A stretch of 32,731 nt of DNA from Candidatus Poribacteria bacterium (GTDB lineage: Bacteria > Poribacteria > WGA-4E > WGA-3G), in assembly GCA_022819945.1 (NCBI GenBank), contig JAJEGI010000168.1, forward strand, positions 1 through 32,731, written 5' to 3'. Position numbers and translations under genes: made by a program. Below the pieces are notes generated by a model that worked only from the letters and a program-made list of their open reading frames with translations, was not told the DNA's origin and did no database searches. Positions 8,043-16,273 of this stretch are shown piece by piece; the stretch's first letter is position 1, and each line of letters begins with the position of its first letter.

Positions 8043-8165
8043 ATTTTTAAATTTCGCAAGGCGTGCAATAACATGAAACGTTTAAAAGCATCCCTCGCTT
8101 CCGAGTCGCCTGCGGCCGTTGTTGCAGGCTTGTTTTCTTTTTGCTTTTTAAATAGCAAGCCGAAA

Positions 8166-8438
8166 TTACGCTGCTTCGGCAGTGATCGCATGCAATTTTC
8201 GGGTAAGTCGGGACTTTTGGCGATTTGCTGTCCGTTTTTTGATGACCCCTTTACTGGCAGCTCTATCTAAGAGACTTACCGTCGTCCTGCACAATTCTTG
8301 TGCTGTCTCGACGTTACGTTCCTCAAGTGCGGTTTCTGTCTGTTTGAGTACTGTCCGCAGTGTTGCTTTGCGGTGGCGGTTGCGTATCCGCTTCGCCTCG
8401 TCCGCGCGTGCGTGTTTTTTTGCCGATTGTCGATGCAA
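8166..8438 (-). CDS. rpsT: 30S ribosomal protein S20, TTG start
   Basis: The 90-residue, Lys/Arg-rich helical protein matches S20: SAKKHARADEAKRIRNRHRK near the N terminus, LRTVLKQTETAL, then LLDRAASKGVIKKRTANRQK and SRLTRKLHA at the end. S20 binds 16S rRNA early in 30S assembly. The start is TTG at 8436-8438, with AAAAGGAG ending 8 nt upstream and no better ATG in frame. E. coli rpsT also starts with UUG, which takes part in its translational autoregulation, so the rare codon may be functional here. About 120 bp separate it from rsmB downstream on the same strand; that gap contains a GCCTGC..GCAGGC hairpin (8110-8131). Confidence 0.93.
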   Translation of the reverse strand: MHRQSAKKHARADEAKRIRNRHRKATLRTVLKQTETALEERNVETAQELCRTTVSLLDRAASKGVIKKRTANRQKSRLTRKLHAITAEAA

Positions 8439-8556
8439 AACGTATGCTCCTTTTGAGAACTTGTTCTTTCAATAAATATTTGAAGTATTGAGTACCTTTG
8501 CTGAATATGCGTACTTAATGATACCACAAAATATCGGGTTTGTCCACATTTTTTTC

Positions 8557-8700
8557 TATAGTGAACAGGGTCATTAAATTTTAAGAAATTATTGGGGTTC
8601 ACGTCTTTTTTTCAAGGATCCGGTGCGGTTACAAACCGAACCTGCGGGACCCGGGGGTGAAAATTCGATCAAAAATGGACAATTGAATGACCCTGCTATA
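8557..8700. mobile_element. MITE-like element with TATAG-CAGGGTCATT inverted ends
   Basis: The left end TATAGTGAACAGGGTCATTA and the reverse complement of the right end (TATAGCAGGGTCATTCAAT) are imperfect terminal inverted repeats, with a 4-base TGAA difference. Both ends start in TA, as expected for insertion at TA. The 144-bp interior has no gene but contains a copy of the GGATCCGGTGCGGTTA... repeat that recurs at 25356-25527. It lies between rpsT and the tandem array. Confidence 0.55.
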
Positions 8701-8701
8701 G

Positions 8702-8848
8702 CGGATGCGGGCGATTTCACCCTCACTCTGGCGGTATCTACTTTTTCCTTCAGCCGATTTTACTAAATCTCGCAAGGTAAGCGGAAGTCGCGTTTCAGAC
8801 CCGTTGAGTTTTTCCCTATCAAATACCAAGTAGCAGTAGGTCTGATCT
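8702..8848 (-). pseudogene. Possible gene remnant next to the MITE
   Basis: One minus-strand frame reads without a stop through YCYLVFDREKLNGSETRLPL and TLRDLVKSAEGKSRYRQSEG, then EIARIRYS, and is broken where the MITE begins. The composition looks protein-like, but I do not recognise the family, and it overlaps no start signal. It could be the stub of a gene interrupted by the element at 8557-8700. The rest of 8439-8556 is AT-rich leader of rpsT. Confidence 0.25.
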
Positions 8849-10363
8849 TCAGAGGGGTGGCAACTTTTTCAAGATAGCTTCAGCGGCTTGGATATAATCT
8901 TGTTTCTTCCCATGCTCGATGACCCACTGTAGATACCCTCGGGCCATTGCTGCGTTGTCACGATAGTAATATACCAACCCAATGTAGAAACTATATTCCT
9001 CGTACCTTCCATAGTGATTCATCACAGAATTATAGCGGTCCAATATGCGGATGAGGAACTCGTCATTCTCGGCATAGAACTTTCGGTTATTCAAGACGTA
9101 AGTGGTGCCATCCCACGCGTAGAGGTTCACCCATTCAGGACGTGACCCCATATCAGCGTCGATAGATATGCGGTCATGGATCTTGATTTCGTAGATGCCA
9201 TCGTTATCCAAGTCAATGTATTCTGGGTTCTTCGCTCTAATAGAAGTATAGGCACTGCAGACTGCCTTGAACTCGCCGTTCTGAAACGAAATCACAGCAA
9301 CACCGTTGGCACATTCTACCCAGATGTCTAAAATCCCGTCGCCCGTCAAATCTACGAGTTCAAAGGAGACATTGTAGAAATGAGAAACCATTCTCCCCAA
9401 TTCCCGGAAGACGAAAGGTCCGTTCTGAATTTCAACGATTTTCGCTGGCACATCAAACGCGTGCGTGCCGACATCAAAAAGTTTGAATAACTCTTTTCTC
9501 TTGGGCACGTCTGCCTCGGTCTCAGCAATGAGGAGAAACGCTCGGATCCATTCGCCTCGGGGTCCCTCACGTCCTGTATCAGCCGTCATTAGAACAATCG
9601 TCTCTTTTTCGGGCGTGTCATCAACATTTGCGGTAGCTGTCATCCGGGTATTGTAATAGCGTTCCTTCGGTGCCCGAGTCGCCAAAAACCGGTGATACTT
9701 TTCCCCCTGAGGATCAGCTGGGACATTGTACCAGTAATACTCGATGTCAGCAGCTTCTGCAAGTTTCTTTCTGGTCACGGTGTAGTTGGTGAGGACTTCT
9801 TGGAATTCACCGTTCTCAAAAGAGATGAGTGCCACCCCGTGGGCAGATTCGACCCAGACATCTAAAGTGCCATCACCCGTCAAATCTACGAGTTTAAAAG
9901 AGACATCGGTCAGTTCGGTGGTGGCGAATGAAGGGTTATGAAGTTCAATGACTTTTGCTATTGGAACATTTAACTGAGGCGTGCCTGTATCAAAAAGTTT
10001 GAATAAAGCTTTTCTTTCGAGTTTCCCTGTGTTGGTGTTAGTAATGAGGAGGAATGCTTGGTGCCAGTCGCCGAAGTCTACCCCCCGTTTCGTATCAACA
10101 ACGATGATAACAATGTCTTCCTTTTCGGGGGTATCATCAATATCTGCTGTGGCTATCATCCGGGTATGGTAAAAGCGTTCTGCGGGTGTCGGATGAGGCA
10201 AAAGACGGTAATACTCTTGTTCCCTAAGATCATTAAAGTGATAGTAATAACCATACCTGATCTTAGCAGTCGTGGTTTTGGCGGTATCCGCATTCGCACT
10301 AAAAGCAGTGAGTATCAATAAAATAGCAAGCCTAAGCAGTGTGTTTTGAATGTGTTGTTTCAT
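8849..10363 (-). CDS. Secreted DxDxDG-motif protein, tandem paralogue 6 (double-length fusion)
   Basis: This is the last gene of the array in transcription order and the longest (504 residues). After a signal peptide (LLRLAILLILTAFSANA) it has two N-terminal repeat blocks. Each carries an ATA(D/N)(I/V)DDTPEKE motif and a LVDLTGDGxLDxWVE motif followed by GVAxISFxNGEF. A single C-terminal half follows: IDLDNDGIYEIKI, the YAWDGTTYVLNNRKFYAEND block, and a helical YIGLVYYYRDNAAMARGYLQ tail. The second block begins with YHRFLATRAPKERYYNTRM, which resembles the mature N terminus of the neighbouring paralogue. The gene thus looks like one and a half copies joined in frame. The Asp-rich motifs resemble FG-GAP/VCBS or EF-hand calcium loops (inference). 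The ATG at 10361-10363 fits the family start; the open frame extends 15 codons upstream. Confidence 0.75.
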   Translation of the reverse strand: MKQHIQNTLLRLAILLILTAFSANADTAKTTTAKIRYGYYYHFNDLREQEYYRLLPHPTPAERFYHTRMIATADIDDTPEKEDIVIIVVDTKRGVDFGDWHQAFLLITNTNTGKLERKALFKLFDTGTPQLNVPIAKVIELHNPSFATTELTDVSFKLVDLTGDGTLDVWVESAHGVALISFENGEFQEVLTNYTVTRKKLAEAADIEYYWYNVPADPQGEKYHRFLATRAPKERYYNTRMTATANVDDTPEKETIVLMTADTGREGPRGEWIRAFLLIAETEADVPKRKELFKLFDVGTHAFDVPAKIVEIQNGPFVFRELGRMVSHFYNVSFELVDLTGDGILDIWVECANGVAVISFQNGEFKAVCSAYTSIRAKNPEYIDLDNDGIYEIKIHDRISIDADMGSRPEWVNLYAWDGTTYVLNNRKFYAENDEFLIRILDRYNSVMNHYGRYEEYSFYIGLVYYYRDNAAMARGYLQWVIEHGKKQDYIQAAEAILKKLPPL

Positions 10364-10414
10364 ATTTTTTTCTCTGTTTCGGTCTGTCTGATAACGGATC
10401 GTTTTCAATCTTCA

Positions 10415-11545
10415 TTAGGGTTGCAGTTCCTTCAAAAGCGATTTAGCGGCTTGGATGTAATCATCGTTTTTGGCATTTTTGACGATCCACTGTAGATACT
10501 TTCTTGCCATTGGTGCGTTGCCGCGATAATAGAATACCAATCCTATGTAGAAACCGTATTCGTCGAATCTTCCATGTCGAACCATTATATAATTATAACT
10601 GTTCAATAACCCAATGAGGAACTCGTCATTGTTGGCGTAGAATCTTTCATTATCCAAGACGTACGTATTCCCATCCCACTTGTAGAGGCTCATCCATTGC
10701 GGAAACGCCGCGCCGGGGACACCGTCGACCCAGATGCGGTCAGGAATCCTGATTTCGTAGATGCCATCGTTATCCAAGTCAACGTATTCTATAGGGTCTT
10801 CCCTTCTGGTCGAACTATAGGCACTGCAGACTGCCTTGAATTCACCCTCTTGAAAAGAAATCACAGCCACCCCGTAGGCATGTTCAGCCCAGATGTCTAA
10901 AATGCCATCGCCTGTCAAATCTACGAGTTTAAAGGAGACACCTTGGAACCCCCAAGGCTCAGCGCTCTGAAATTCTCGGAAGACGAAGGGTGCGCTCTGA
11001 ACTTCAATGGTTTTCGCTGGGATATCCCACGGATAAGTCCGCGAAGCAAAAATCTTAAAAATGTCTTTTTTCTTTGGAATCCCGTCTGCTTCACTCTCAG
11101 CAATCAGGAGAAACGCTTGGTTCCATTGCCCCCATTCAACCCATTCGCCTCTTGGCTGAGTCACCATCAGAACAATGGTCTCTTTTTCGGGCGTGTCATC
11201 AATATTTGCGATGGCTTTCTTCCGGGTAGTGTAAGAGAGCGTATCTGGTGGCGGGGTCGCCAAAAACCGATGATACTTTTCACCCTCAGGATCACTTGGG
11301 AAATCATAGTGATCGTAAGAATGATACTCGACATCGGGAGTTTTGCGGGTTTGTGTGTCAGCGTTGACTCCAAAAGCAGTGAGCGTCAGCAAAATATAAA
11401 GTAAAGCCCGAAAATATGTTGACGCTTTAGGGAACAACCCCTCCCTCGCTGTCGGGGTTTCTAACCCCGCTCTTCCGTTGATGTCCAAGTAATCGTGGGC
11501 TTTACTATAAGGTCCAAGAAGTGTGGTTTGAATGTGTTGCTTCAT
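10415..11545 (-). CDS. Secreted DxDxDG-motif protein, tandem paralogue 5, with MITE in the signal-peptide region
   Basis: This 376-residue array member has the shared layout: NIDDTPEKETIVLM, LVDLTGDGILDIWAEHAYG with VAVISFQEGEF, YVDLDNDGIYEIRIP, YKWDGNTYVLDNERFY and a helical FYIGLVFYYRGNAPMARKYL tail. Its N terminus is odd. After MKQHIQTTLLG come about 36 extra residues (PYSKAHDYLDINGRAGLETP and onward) before the hydrophobic LLYILLTLTAFGVNA resumes. The inserted DNA is an in-frame MITE (11395-11509). I chose the ATG at 11543-11545 because GGAG lies 9 nt upstream and the MKQHIQ start matches the paralogues. The open frame extends to 11665, but that would overlap the upstream gene. Export may be weakened by the split signal peptide. 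Confidence 0.75.
   Translation of the reverse strand: MKQHIQTTLLGPYSKAHDYLDINGRAGLETPTAREGLFPKASTYFRALLYILLTLTAFGVNADTQTRKTPDVEYHSYDHYDFPSDPEGEKYHRFLATPPPDTLSYTTRKKAIANIDDTPEKETIVLMVTQPRGEWVEWGQWNQAFLLIAESEADGIPKKKDIFKIFASRTYPWDIPAKTIEVQSAPFVFREFQSAEPWGFQGVSFKLVDLTGDGILDIWAEHAYGVAVISFQEGEFKAVCSAYSSTRREDPIEYVDLDNDGIYEIRIPDRIWVDGVPGAAFPQWMSLYKWDGNTYVLDNERFYANNDEFLIGLLNSYNYIMVRHGRFDEYGFYIGLVFYYRGNAPMARKYLQWIVKNAKNDDYIQAAKSLLKELQP
11395..11509 (-). mobile_element. In-frame MITE inside a signal-peptide coding region
   Basis: Read on the minus strand it begins TATAGTAAAGCCCACGATTA and ends TTTTCGGGCTTTACTTTATA, so the ends are inverted repeats (TATAGTAAAGCCC against TATAAAGTAAAGCCC). Both ends match the element at 26400-26523: CCCxxGATxATTACTTG on the left and AACATATTTTCGG on the right. 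A short internal hairpin (CGGGGTTTCTAACCCCG, 11453-11469) sits near the centre. The element contains no stop in the host frame and has become about 38 codons of the gene. Confidence 0.75.
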
Positions 11546-11594
11546 AGTTATTGTCTCCGAATAAACAGGACGATGATGCTGTGAATGGGTTGTT

Positions 11595-12629
11595 TCATTT
11601 TTGTGGCGATGGCAATTTTTCCATGAGCGATTTAGCGGCTTGAATGTAATCCTCATTCTTCGCATGTTTTAGGATCCACTGTAGATGTGAGGGTGACTTG
11701 CTGCCCCGATAGTAGTATACCAACCCTAAATAGAAACGGTGTATCTCGGAGCGTTCCATAATGCTCCCGTGTCGGAGCAGCAGATAATTATACTGACCCA
11801 ATAGCTGAATCAGGTAATCGTTATTCTCGGCATAGAATCTTTCGTTATTTAAGATGTAGGTGGTGCCATCCCACTCGTAGAGGCTTATCCAAGGCAGATA
11901 GGGCGCGCCAGGAAACCCCTGAATCTGTATGCTGTATGGAATCTTGATTTCGTAGATGCCATCATTATCAAGGTCAACGTAGTCGGCATCAGGCAGGGGT
12001 CCGGCAATGGTGTAACTGTTGAAGATTTCCTTGAATTCGCTGTTCTGATAGGAAATGGCAGCCACACCGTAGATGGATTCAATCCAGATATCTAAAGTGC
12101 CATCGCCCGTCAAATCCACGAGTTTAAAGGAGGCATCGCGAGCCTTAAAAACATCTTCCGGGGGTTGGGTGAAGACGAAGGGCGGATTCTGAAGTTCAAC
12201 GGCTTTCGCTGGCGGAACATCCAACGCAGGCGTGCCTGCATCAAAGAATTTGAAAGCGTCTTTTCTCTTCGGCACCTTCGCGTTGGTGTCAGCCTCAGTA
12301 ATGAAGAGAAACGCTTGAAGCCAGCTGTCGCCGTATGATCGCATCCAGTCGCGTGCGGGTGTCTTCATATAAACAAGGATTAGAACAACGGTCTCTTTTT
12401 CGGGGGTGTCATCAATATTTGCGGTGGCTGTCAGCAGGGTCCGGTAAATGAGTTCTTCGGGTGTCGGTGAAAGCAAAAGACGGTGATACCTTTGCTCTTC
12501 ACGTGAAGAGGGCCGTTGATACTTGACCTCAGATGTTGTCGTTTTAGTGGTATCCGCATTCGCTGCAAAACAGCTGGGTATCAGCGAAACGGCAAGTCCA
12601 AGAAGTGTGATTTGAAGCGTTTTTTTCAT
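11595..12629 (-). CDS. Secreted DxDxDG-motif protein, tandem paralogue 4
   Basis: The 344-residue protein starts with a signal peptide (KKTLQITLLGLAVSLIPSCF then AANA|DT; IPSC could also act as a weak lipobox). The shared motifs fall at NIDDTPEKE (71-79), VDLTGDGTLDIW (171-182) and VDLDNDGIYEIKIP (218-231). The YEWDGTTYILNNERFYAENN block and a helical C terminus (FYLGLVYYYRGSKSPSHLQW) follow. The two Asp-rich loops have calcium-loop spacing. The ATG at 12627-12629 has GGAG 7 nt upstream. Its upstream sequence, including a GTCTG-N4-CAGAC hairpin (12651-12664), is shared with paralogue 1, which shows that the duplicated unit included the leader. Function unknown. Confidence 0.8.
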   Translation of the reverse strand: MKKTLQITLLGLAVSLIPSCFAANADTTKTTTSEVKYQRPSSREEQRYHRLLLSPTPEELIYRTLLTATANIDDTPEKETVVLILVYMKTPARDWMRSYGDSWLQAFLFITEADTNAKVPKRKDAFKFFDAGTPALDVPPAKAVELQNPPFVFTQPPEDVFKARDASFKLVDLTGDGTLDIWIESIYGVAAISYQNSEFKEIFNSYTIAGPLPDADYVDLDNDGIYEIKIPYSIQIQGFPGAPYLPWISLYEWDGTTYILNNERFYAENNDYLIQLLGQYNYLLLRHGSIMERSEIHRFYLGLVYYYRGSKSPSHLQWILKHAKNEDYIQAAKSLMEKLPSPQK

Positions 12630-12680
12630 GTTTTTTCTCCGATTTGACCGGTCTGTAGTCAGACGCAGCGGGTATATTTT

Positions 12681-13640
12681 TTATGGGGATGGCAATTTTT
12701 TTAAGATGGATTCCGCAGCTTGAATGTAATCTCGCTTCTCAGCGTTTTTAACGACCCACCGTAGATATCTACGCGCCGTTGTCACGTTATCCTGATAGTA
12801 GTATACCAACCCTAAATAGAAACTGTATGCCTCACATAGCGGCATAAATTTCCCATATCGATTCAGCAGATAATTATACCGGCGTAATAACCGAATGAGG
12901 AACTCGTCATTCTCGGCATAGAATCTTTCGTTATTCAAGACATAAACGTCTCCATTCCACTCGTAGAGACTCATCCATTCCGGTTGGGAATTCCCATCGA
13001 CATTCTCAATAGGAATGGTGTTGGGAACCTTGATTTCGTAGATGCCATCCTTATCCAAGTCAACGTATTCTGGCGGTTCCATTGCGAAGTCGTAGCAGCT
13101 GAGGACTTCCTTGAATTCACCATTCTGAAACGAAATCACAGCAACGCCGGGTCCGTTAATCCAGATGTCTAAAGTGCCATCACCCGTCAAATCCACGAGT
13201 TTGAAGGAAACTCCGCCAAACCAAGGCTGATCACTGGCCTGTTTCTTGAAGACGAAGGATGGGTTTTGAATTTCAACGGTTTTCCCTGGGATATCGAAAT
13301 CATAAGTCCCCGAATCAAAAAGTTTGAATAACTCTTTTTTCTTGAGCATGCCTGTCTCATTCTCGCCAATGAGGAGAAACGCTTGAAACCATCCTGCTGA
13401 GTAACCTTTTCTATAAGCAGTCATTAGAACAATGGTCTCTTTTTCGGGCGTGTCATCAATATTTGCAACGGCTTTCTTCCCACGACTGTAATAGAGTCCT
13501 TCAGGGAGCGGAGCAGGCAAAAAATGGTGATACTTGACCTTAGATGTTATCGGTTTAGAGGGATCAGCCCCCATCGCAAAAGCAGTAAATATCAGCAAAA
13601 TAGCAAGCCCAAAAAGTGTGTTTTGAATATGTCGCTTCAT
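12681..13640 (-). CDS. Secreted DxDxDG-motif protein, tandem paralogue 3
   Basis: This 319-residue member is the shortest. It has a signal peptide (RHIQNTLFGLAILLIFTAFA then MGA), NIDDTPEKETIVLM near residues 60-73, VDLTGDGTLDIWINGPGVAV in the centre, and VDLDKDGIYEIKVP. The YEWNGDVYVLNNERFYAEND block and a helical tail AYSFYLGLVYYYQDNVTTAR complete it. The ATG at 13638-13640 has GGAG 8 nt upstream (CGGAGACAAAAAAC), identical to paralogue 2. The frame is open 15 codons further, but those codons overlap the neighbour's 3' end. The gap to the next gene downstream is 51 bp. The tail resembles a short TPR-like helical hairpin; the partner is unknown. Confidence 0.8.
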   Translation of the reverse strand: MKRHIQNTLFGLAILLIFTAFAMGADPSKPITSKVKYHHFLPAPLPEGLYYSRGKKAVANIDDTPEKETIVLMTAYRKGYSAGWFQAFLLIGENETGMLKKKELFKLFDSGTYDFDIPGKTVEIQNPSFVFKKQASDQPWFGGVSFKLVDLTGDGTLDIWINGPGVAVISFQNGEFKEVLSCYDFAMEPPEYVDLDKDGIYEIKVPNTIPIENVDGNSQPEWMSLYEWNGDVYVLNNERFYAENDEFLIRLLRRYNYLLNRYGKFMPLCEAYSFYLGLVYYYQDNVTTARRYLRWVVKNAEKRDYIQAAESILKKLPSP

Positions 13641-13681
13641 GTTTTTTGTCTCCGATGTTTGGGGGATCGGAAGTTCGGTTT

Positions 13682-14707
13682 TCATTTTCGATTAGGGGGC
13701 AAATGCTTCAAGAGCGCGTCAGTGGCTCGAAGGTAATCATCGTTCTTGGCATGTTCGAGGAGCCAGTGCAGATACCATCGCGCCGATGCCTCGCTGCCCC
13801 GATAGTAGTGTGCTAACGCTACGTAGAAACTGTATGCCTCACATAGTCCAATAAATCTTCCATACTGAGACATCTGATAATTATACTTGCGCAATAAACG
13901 GATAAGGAAATCGTCATTCTCGGTATAAAATTTTTCGTTATTCAAAACGTAATCGGTTCCATTCCACGCGTAAAGACTGATCCATTCCGGACATGCGGCT
14001 TCAGGGAGGCCGTCAATATATATAGTGTTGGGAATTTTGATTTCATAGGTGCTATCGTTATTGAGGTCAACGTATTCTGGCTGCTGCGTTTGCCCGCAGT
14101 AGCTGCTAAAGACTGCCTTGAACTCACCGTTCTGAAACGAAATCACAGCCACAGCATAGCCAAATTCAACCCATACGTCTAAAACGCCATCGCCCGTCAA
14201 ATCGATGAGCCTAAAAGAGACCCTGTTAGGCACCTGAGCATCTTTCGGGGGTTGGGTGAAGACGAAGGGTGGGTTTTGAAGTTCAATAACTTTCACTGTG
14301 GGGACCTCCAACGCAGGCGTGCCGGCATCAAAAAGTTTAAAAAGGTCTATTGTCTTCGGTAGGGCTGCCTCGGTTTCAGCCTCAGCAATCAGGAGAAACG
14401 CTTGTGCCCATTTGCCGTTGGGTCCGCCAATTTCTGTGTCAACGGTTATTAGAATAACGGTCTCTTTTTTGGGGGTGTCATTAATATTTCCAGAGGCTGT
14501 CATCCGGGTATTGTAATAGCGTTCTTGCGGTGGCGTGATCGTCAAAAAACGGTGATACTTTTGACCTTCAGGATCCGTCGGGAGCTCATACTGTTTATAC
14601 TCGACCTCAGCAGTTGCCGGTTTAGAGGGATCCGCGCTCACCGTCCAACAACTGAGTATCAGCAAAATAGCGAGTCCTGAGCACGTGTTAGGAATATGTT
14701 GTTCCAT
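13682..14707 (-). CDS. Secreted DxDxDG-motif protein, tandem paralogue 2
   Basis: The 341-residue protein has a signal peptide (SGLAILLILSCWTVSA|DPSK; LILSC could be a lipobox) and then SGNINDTPKKETVILITVDT, a diverged form of the NIDDTPEKE motif. IDLTGDGVLDVWVEFGYAVA with VISFQNGEF follows, then VDLNNDSTYEIKIP, where the second loop is partly degraded (DLNNDS instead of DLDNDG). The YAWNGTDYVLNNEKFYTEND block and helical AYSFYVALAHYYRGSEASAR end it. The ATG at 14705-14707 has GGAG 8 nt upstream. Shared stretches with paralogue 1, such as the DNA around AFLLIAEAETEAALPKT, suggest recent duplication or gene conversion. Confidence 0.8.
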   Translation of the reverse strand: MEQHIPNTCSGLAILLILSCWTVSADPSKPATAEVEYKQYELPTDPEGQKYHRFLTITPPQERYYNTRMTASGNINDTPKKETVILITVDTEIGGPNGKWAQAFLLIAEAETEAALPKTIDLFKLFDAGTPALEVPTVKVIELQNPPFVFTQPPKDAQVPNRVSFRLIDLTGDGVLDVWVEFGYAVAVISFQNGEFKAVFSSYCGQTQQPEYVDLNNDSTYEIKIPNTIYIDGLPEAACPEWISLYAWNGTDYVLNNEKFYTENDDFLIRLLRKYNYQMSQYGRFIGLCEAYSFYVALAHYYRGSEASARWYLHWLLEHAKNDDYLRATDALLKHLPPNRK

Positions 14708-14728
14708 GTTTTTTGTCTCCGATGTTTT

Positions 14729-15751
14729 TTATTTTCGCGGGTGTGGCAATTTTTCCAAGATAGTTTCGGCGGCTTGAATGTAATGTTGCTGCTTAGCATA
14801 TTTGACGACCCACTCAAGGTCCCATCGTGCTTCCGTCACGCTGCCCCGATAGTAGTGTGCCAACCCTAAGTAGAAGTGGTATATCTCGCCCACGCTGATA
14901 AATTCGCCGTGTTGAAGCAGCTGCCGATTATACAGACTCAATAAGTGCATGAGGGGCTCGTTATCATTTGGATAAAATTTTTCGTTATTCAAGACGTAGG
15001 CGTTTCCATCCCACTCGTAGCAGCTCATCCATTCGGGATGTGCCGCTGTAGACACACGCTCGATCTGAACGCTGTAGGGAATCTTGATTTCATAGGTGCC
15101 ATCGTTATCGAGGTCAACGTATTCTGGCTTGTAATTCATCGGGACGGTGTAACTGCTGAAGATCTCATTGAATTCACTGTTCTGAAACGAAATCACAGCC
15201 ACAGCATAGCCAAATTCAACCCATACGTCTAAAACGCCATCCCCCGTCAAATCTACGAGTCTAAACGAGACACCGTGAGGCTTATGATCATCTTTCGGAG
15301 GTTGGGCGAAGATGAACGGTGGACTCTGAAGTTCAATGGCTTTTCCTGGGGCATCAAGATCGTGAATGCCGGTATTAAAAAGTTTAAAAAGGGCTACTGT
15401 CTTCGGTAGGGCTGCCTCGGTTTCAGCCTCAGCGATGAGGAGAAACGCTTGTGCCCATTTCCCATCGAATGGCGGATCCCCTGTATCAGCAACAATTAGA
15501 GCAATTGTCTCTTTTTCGGGCGTGTTATCAATATTTGCGACGGCTTTCATCGGGGTATGATAAAGGCGTTTTTCCGCCGCAGGTGCTGTCAAAAAATGGC
15601 AATACTTTTGACCTTCAGGATCAAATGCCTTGTAATAGTGATACTCGACATCAGGATTCTTGGGTATTTGGGTATTAGCACGCACTGCCGAACCGCCCAG
15701 CAGGAGCGAGATCGCAAGTCCAAGAAGTGTGTTTTGAAGAAGTTTTTTCAT
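14729..15751 (-). CDS. Secreted DxDxDG-motif protein, tandem paralogue 1 (first of array)
   Basis: This 340-residue member is first in transcription order. It has a signal peptide (KLLQNTLLGLAISLLLGGSA then VRA), ANIDNTPEKETIALIVADT, VDLTGDGVLDVWVEFGYAVA, VDLDNDGTYEIKIP, YEWDGNAYVLNNEKFYPNDN and a helical tail (YHFYLGLAHYYRGSVTEARW). The ATG at 15749-15751 is preceded by GGAGG at 8 nt. With gaps of only 21-51 bp down the array, all six genes could share one transcript from this side. A weak promoter-like pair on the minus strand (TTGGAG, 17 bp, TATACC) lies near 15797-15825. Function unknown; the layout suggests a periplasmic or surface protein binding calcium. Confidence 0.8.
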   Translation of the reverse strand: MKKLLQNTLLGLAISLLLGGSAVRANTQIPKNPDVEYHYYKAFDPEGQKYCHFLTAPAAEKRLYHTPMKAVANIDNTPEKETIALIVADTGDPPFDGKWAQAFLLIAEAETEAALPKTVALFKLFNTGIHDLDAPGKAIELQSPPFIFAQPPKDDHKPHGVSFRLVDLTGDGVLDVWVEFGYAVAVISFQNSEFNEIFSSYTVPMNYKPEYVDLDNDGTYEIKIPYSVQIERVSTAAHPEWMSCYEWDGNAYVLNNEKFYPNDNEPLMHLLSLYNRQLLQHGEFISVGEIYHFYLGLAHYYRGSVTEARWDLEWVVKYAKQQHYIQAAETILEKLPHPRK

Positions 15752-15885
15752 GTTTTTTGCCTCCGATTTGACCAGTCTGCTGTCAGACGCGGTGGTATAT
15801 TTTTTTACTTAAAGGACTCCAAAATTTATCTTCTAAGATTCAATCCGAGGAGTGAACTTAAGTCTGTGCCATCTGTTTCATGCCT

Positions 15886-16254
15886 TCAGTCCCACAGCAT
15901 CACTGTCCAGTCTCGTCCACCACCTGCGAGCGTTTTCCATCTGGGCTGAACGAGATATTATTAAAACTATACGTATGACCAGTGCGTGTCAATTTTACCA
16001 CACATATCCTAACTTCCCTTAAAAAACTGTTCCGTTTGAACACCGTGTGAGCGTTTTTCATCTGGACTGAACGAGATATTATTGACCGAGAACTCATCGG
16101 CTGTCAGTGTTGCTTTGAAGGGACCTGTCGTGATGTTCCACAAACAAACCGGACTATCGTAACTTCTACCTGCAAATATCGTGCCATCCTGACTGAACAA
16201 TATGCTATTGATCCAGCCGATACCGATAGCAAGAAATGCAAGTTCTTCGGCCGT
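15886..16254 (-). pseudogene. WD40-repeat protein remnant, frameshifted
   Basis: Fragments of WD40 repeats appear on the minus strand in more than one frame. One reads INSILFSQDGTIFAGRSYDS then PVCLWNITTG, followed by VNNISFSPDEKRS. A second reads FNNISFSPDGKRS, then after a frame change AGGGRDWTVMLWD and a TGA at 15886-15888. The blade signatures (FSPDG, LWD/LWN) are plain, but no single frame spans them and there is no start. It is a decayed 3' end of a beta-propeller gene. The rest of 15752-16324 holds the array leader and the promoter of the next gene. Confidence 0.7.
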
Positions 16255-16273
16255 TGTTGAAGATGCTTTCTAT

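Noticed and set aside
8110..8131. GCCTGC..GCAGGC hairpin followed by T-rich sequence, a possible terminator
   Set aside because: It pairs better and has its T-run on the + strand, but no + strand gene lies upstream; on the minus strand two pairs are lost, so I do not call it as the rpsT terminator.
10364..11665. Longer starts for array genes (10408, 11665, 13685)
   Set aside because: They overlap neighbouring genes, add residues not shared by paralogues, and lie upstream of the signal-peptide ATG; GGAG sites support the internal ATG at 11545 and 13640.
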